Positions 57,740 to 60,000 of a stretch of DNA of 60,000 nucleotides are shown piece after piece. The stretch is from Tubulanus polymorphus. Its lineage: Eukaryota > Nemertea > Palaeonemertea > Tubulaniformes > Tubulanidae. The notes under the pieces are model-generated. The model ran no database searches. It worked only from the letters and a program-made list of their open reading frames with translations, and was not told the origin of the DNA. The translations under genes were made by a program, and so were the position numbers. Location: assembly GCF_964204645.1 (NCBI RefSeq), contig NC_134034.1:2266072-2326071 (forward strand), read 5' to 3'. Numbering within the stretch: position 1 is the stretch's first letter; the number at the start of each line of letters is the position of its first letter.

Positions 57740-59200
57740 GTCGAGGATCTGCGACGTCGCCGTCTCGTCTGCGGCGCCGCGTGATGATAGTTGTTTAAGC
57801 GCAGACGACCGATGAAACCGCCATTAAATTGAGCGATGATAAATCGACGACGCGCGATGTTTCGTGAGAATTTTAAAATCGAAAAGTACGAATCGCGACT
57901 TCATTCGTCATTTACAAGATCATCACGCGTGTAGAGGATTCTGAATTAAAATCGAATATAGAATGATTTATCAAATCGCGCGGCTGTCAACAAAACACGC
58001 AGCGTCGGAGAGTGGGATGGGAAGGGAAGGCTCGCCTACCGCGTTTCTAAGATGGCTAAATAACGATTTTTGATGACGCCGTAAAAACCGTTAGAATAAT
58101 GTTTATACATTGATACCTAGTATATATATATATACGTTATTCAAGGAGTTCTGTGCGAGTCGTTGTGCATTACGTCATCGATATTGCCGTTTCTCAGATA
58201 ATCCCGTTTCAAAAATACCGTAAAAACTGAAATTGTGAATATTGACGTTTATTTTGTAATCAAATATATCTCATAGCTCTTACTTAATTTTTTATAAATT
58301 TTTTGGTAATTTTTGAAAAAAAAATTGGCTGTGCACTTCGTCGTGAAAATATCGGAGCTAGACTGGTTGCCGGTCAATTCAATTCAATTATCGATATTAT
58401 ATTAAATCAAAAATAACTTAATCCTTTATATTATATAATAAATTATTTCATTTATTGTCGGTAACACTAAGCGGTATGTTTTGATTTTTAAGCGTTAAGT
58501 TAGTTTTCTCATTCATTGGTCTCTTTAGTATGACTGTATTGCAAAGAGGCGGATCCCAAAGATCTGAAGGTTGGGGTCCAGAAGTTAAAGAACCTCGCGA
58601 GTAGCAGAACTTCCAAGGCCACGGGGAATACGAGATTTTTGAAAATCTCATCTAATCTAGAAAATCTAATCTAGAAAAAGTGTCGTCATTTTTGCAGATT
58701 GGCGATCACCGTTTCGATACAAACGACAACCTTATTGGGTAGGGTTCCAGCGCCGAAATGAGGATACAATGTTGAGAAGAAAATGAACCGATATTTTTTC
58801 AAGAAATTGAAGTTTCTCAAGATCCGCGAGTGGACTTGCATTCCCACACACACACACGCGCCTGATCCACCGTGATTCAGATATAAAATACGTATCTACA
58901 CGAATAACGCGAATCAAGGCGAAGCACTTGAAGAACATCTCGTATAAGAGACATAGACGGGGAGAGGGAGAGAGAGATAGGAGAGTGCAGACGACTTGTG
59001 GTTTATATCACTATATAACGGAATATTGCCTACAGTTTGACAGGTTTATCGATCGGATGAAATAATATCGATAACTAACGACATCGTCTGCGCGGCGTTT
59101 TAAGTCACCGATAAAAACCGTTGTAACGGAATTATGTTAAGAAACATATTTACAGCTGAATTAAAGGCCTGTTTATGCTCTTACTCGCTCACAATTCACC
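57740..59200. other. No gene seen
   Basis: CG-bearing sequence to about 58050, then AT-rich DNA with tatatatata near 58122 and a short CA run near 58847. Confidence 0.5.
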
Positions 59201-59415
59201 AGGTTTTTGGAGAATACTTCACCCGAGATATTTTCAACTGAAAATTAACTAGCGTACTACACACACACCAGACATTTTATTAGTACACTTTCATAAAGTG
59301 ATTATCCACAATTCACCGTATGTGTTCGGTGCATCACCGGATACAATTTTCATTGAAAATGCACGACGAACACCGGATTAGATATTTTTATCAGCACTTT
59401 TTCAAAAACTGATCT
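59200..59415 (+). repeat. Second array of the 110-bp repeat
   Basis: About two units: cacccgagatattttcaact, cacaccagacattttattag, then cgaacaccggattag and ttttcaaaaactgatc. Confidence 0.75.
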
Positions 59416-59786
59416 GATTGTCTGAAGGGATGGTTGCAAGCCGCAGATGGCATTTTCAGCCGAGTGAAATCCTTTCAAATATGGTCGGCCGTTACGCGAA
59501 TATACAGAAAAATCTTAATATATGTATATATGTACTATATCTTCCTCATTACTGTTGTGAGTCAGGGAGAAGGGCTGCACTCAAAATAGAATCTCTCAAT
59601 CGCGAGCCACGAGTATTTCTCAAAACAAACATCGTTTGAGTGAGGGGGGAGAGGGGAGAGAGATAAAAGAGTGAATCATGGTTTATAGTTAGGTAGTTCT
59701 CAGTAATCACAGGGAATATAACCAGGATGTTTCTATTCATGAGTCTAGATCAGAGGCCGGATTCGAGGACTTGTTTTAAATTAAAA

Positions 59787-59915
59787 CCTGGGGCCAGCTG
59801 CACAGTCGTGACTTAAGTCCAAAAGTGGTCTTAGATCTTGTTAGATTGGCTATAGAACTAAGTTGGTCTTAGACTGGTCTTAAGTCTAAGCCATGACTAT
59901 GCAACCGGCCCCTGG
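59787..59915. mobile_element. Fold-back element, CAGGGGCC-AGTTGCA family
   Basis: A clean 129-bp copy: ends cctggggccagctgcacagt and actatgcaaccggcccctgg, with gtggtcttagatcttgttag and ggtcttagactggtcttaag inside. Confidence 0.8.
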
Positions 59916-60000
59916 GGCTGATATCGTGGAGTCGTTTGGGCTTGGTTTTATAGACAATTTTTGAAACTTGGGCCTAATTTCATAAACCAGTTTAACTTTT

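Overview
The window is eukaryotic: genes are split by GT-AG introns, two nuclear tRNA genes are present, intergenic DNA is AT-rich, and micro- and minisatellites, fold-back elements and decayed transposons are abundant. The gene families (a calmodulin-type adenylyl cyclase, fucolectin/mucin/PAN lectins, a Penelope-like element) suggest an invertebrate animal. A marine lophotrochozoan is my best guess, but the sequence does not settle the species.

Layout. (1) 1-20,540, minus strand: at least 15 exons, probably 16, of an ADCY1/rutabaga-type transmembrane adenylyl cyclase. They run from the last helix of the first membrane cluster (20,540) through C1a, C1b with its calmodulin-binding helix, the second membrane cluster, and the start of C2a (257). 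The gene continues off the left edge, and its 5' exons (N-terminus and first five helices) were not found. (2) Inside the 10-kb intron 8,423-18,506, on the opposite strand, lie two tandem paralogues (10,176-12,697 and 15,068-17,629). Each encodes a secreted protein with a fucolectin-type domain, a Thr/Pro/Ser mucin repeat and a Cys-rich PAN-like C-terminus. (3) 23,500-40,290, plus strand: three tandem paralogues encode small secreted proteins made almost entirely of Lys/Glu/Ala amphipathic helices. All three keep a Gly-Lys-Arg site at the same place. I do not recognise the family; it is the most interesting coding content here. (4) 40,300-60,000: no convincing host gene. This part holds a truncated Penelope-like element with a GIY-YIG endonuclease, a piggyBac-type MITE with TTAA ends, a hAT-type MITE, several minisatellites, and arrays of a 77-bp hairpin-bearing repeat that is scattered through the whole window.

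All five plus-strand gene models splice to whole numbers of codons, and every phase in the cyclase model is compatible, which is strong internal support. tRNA-Arg(TCG) lies in a cyclase intron and tRNA-Lys(TTT) lies just upstream of the most 5' exon seen. Everything was read by eye; no database search was run, so family names rest on recognised motifs.
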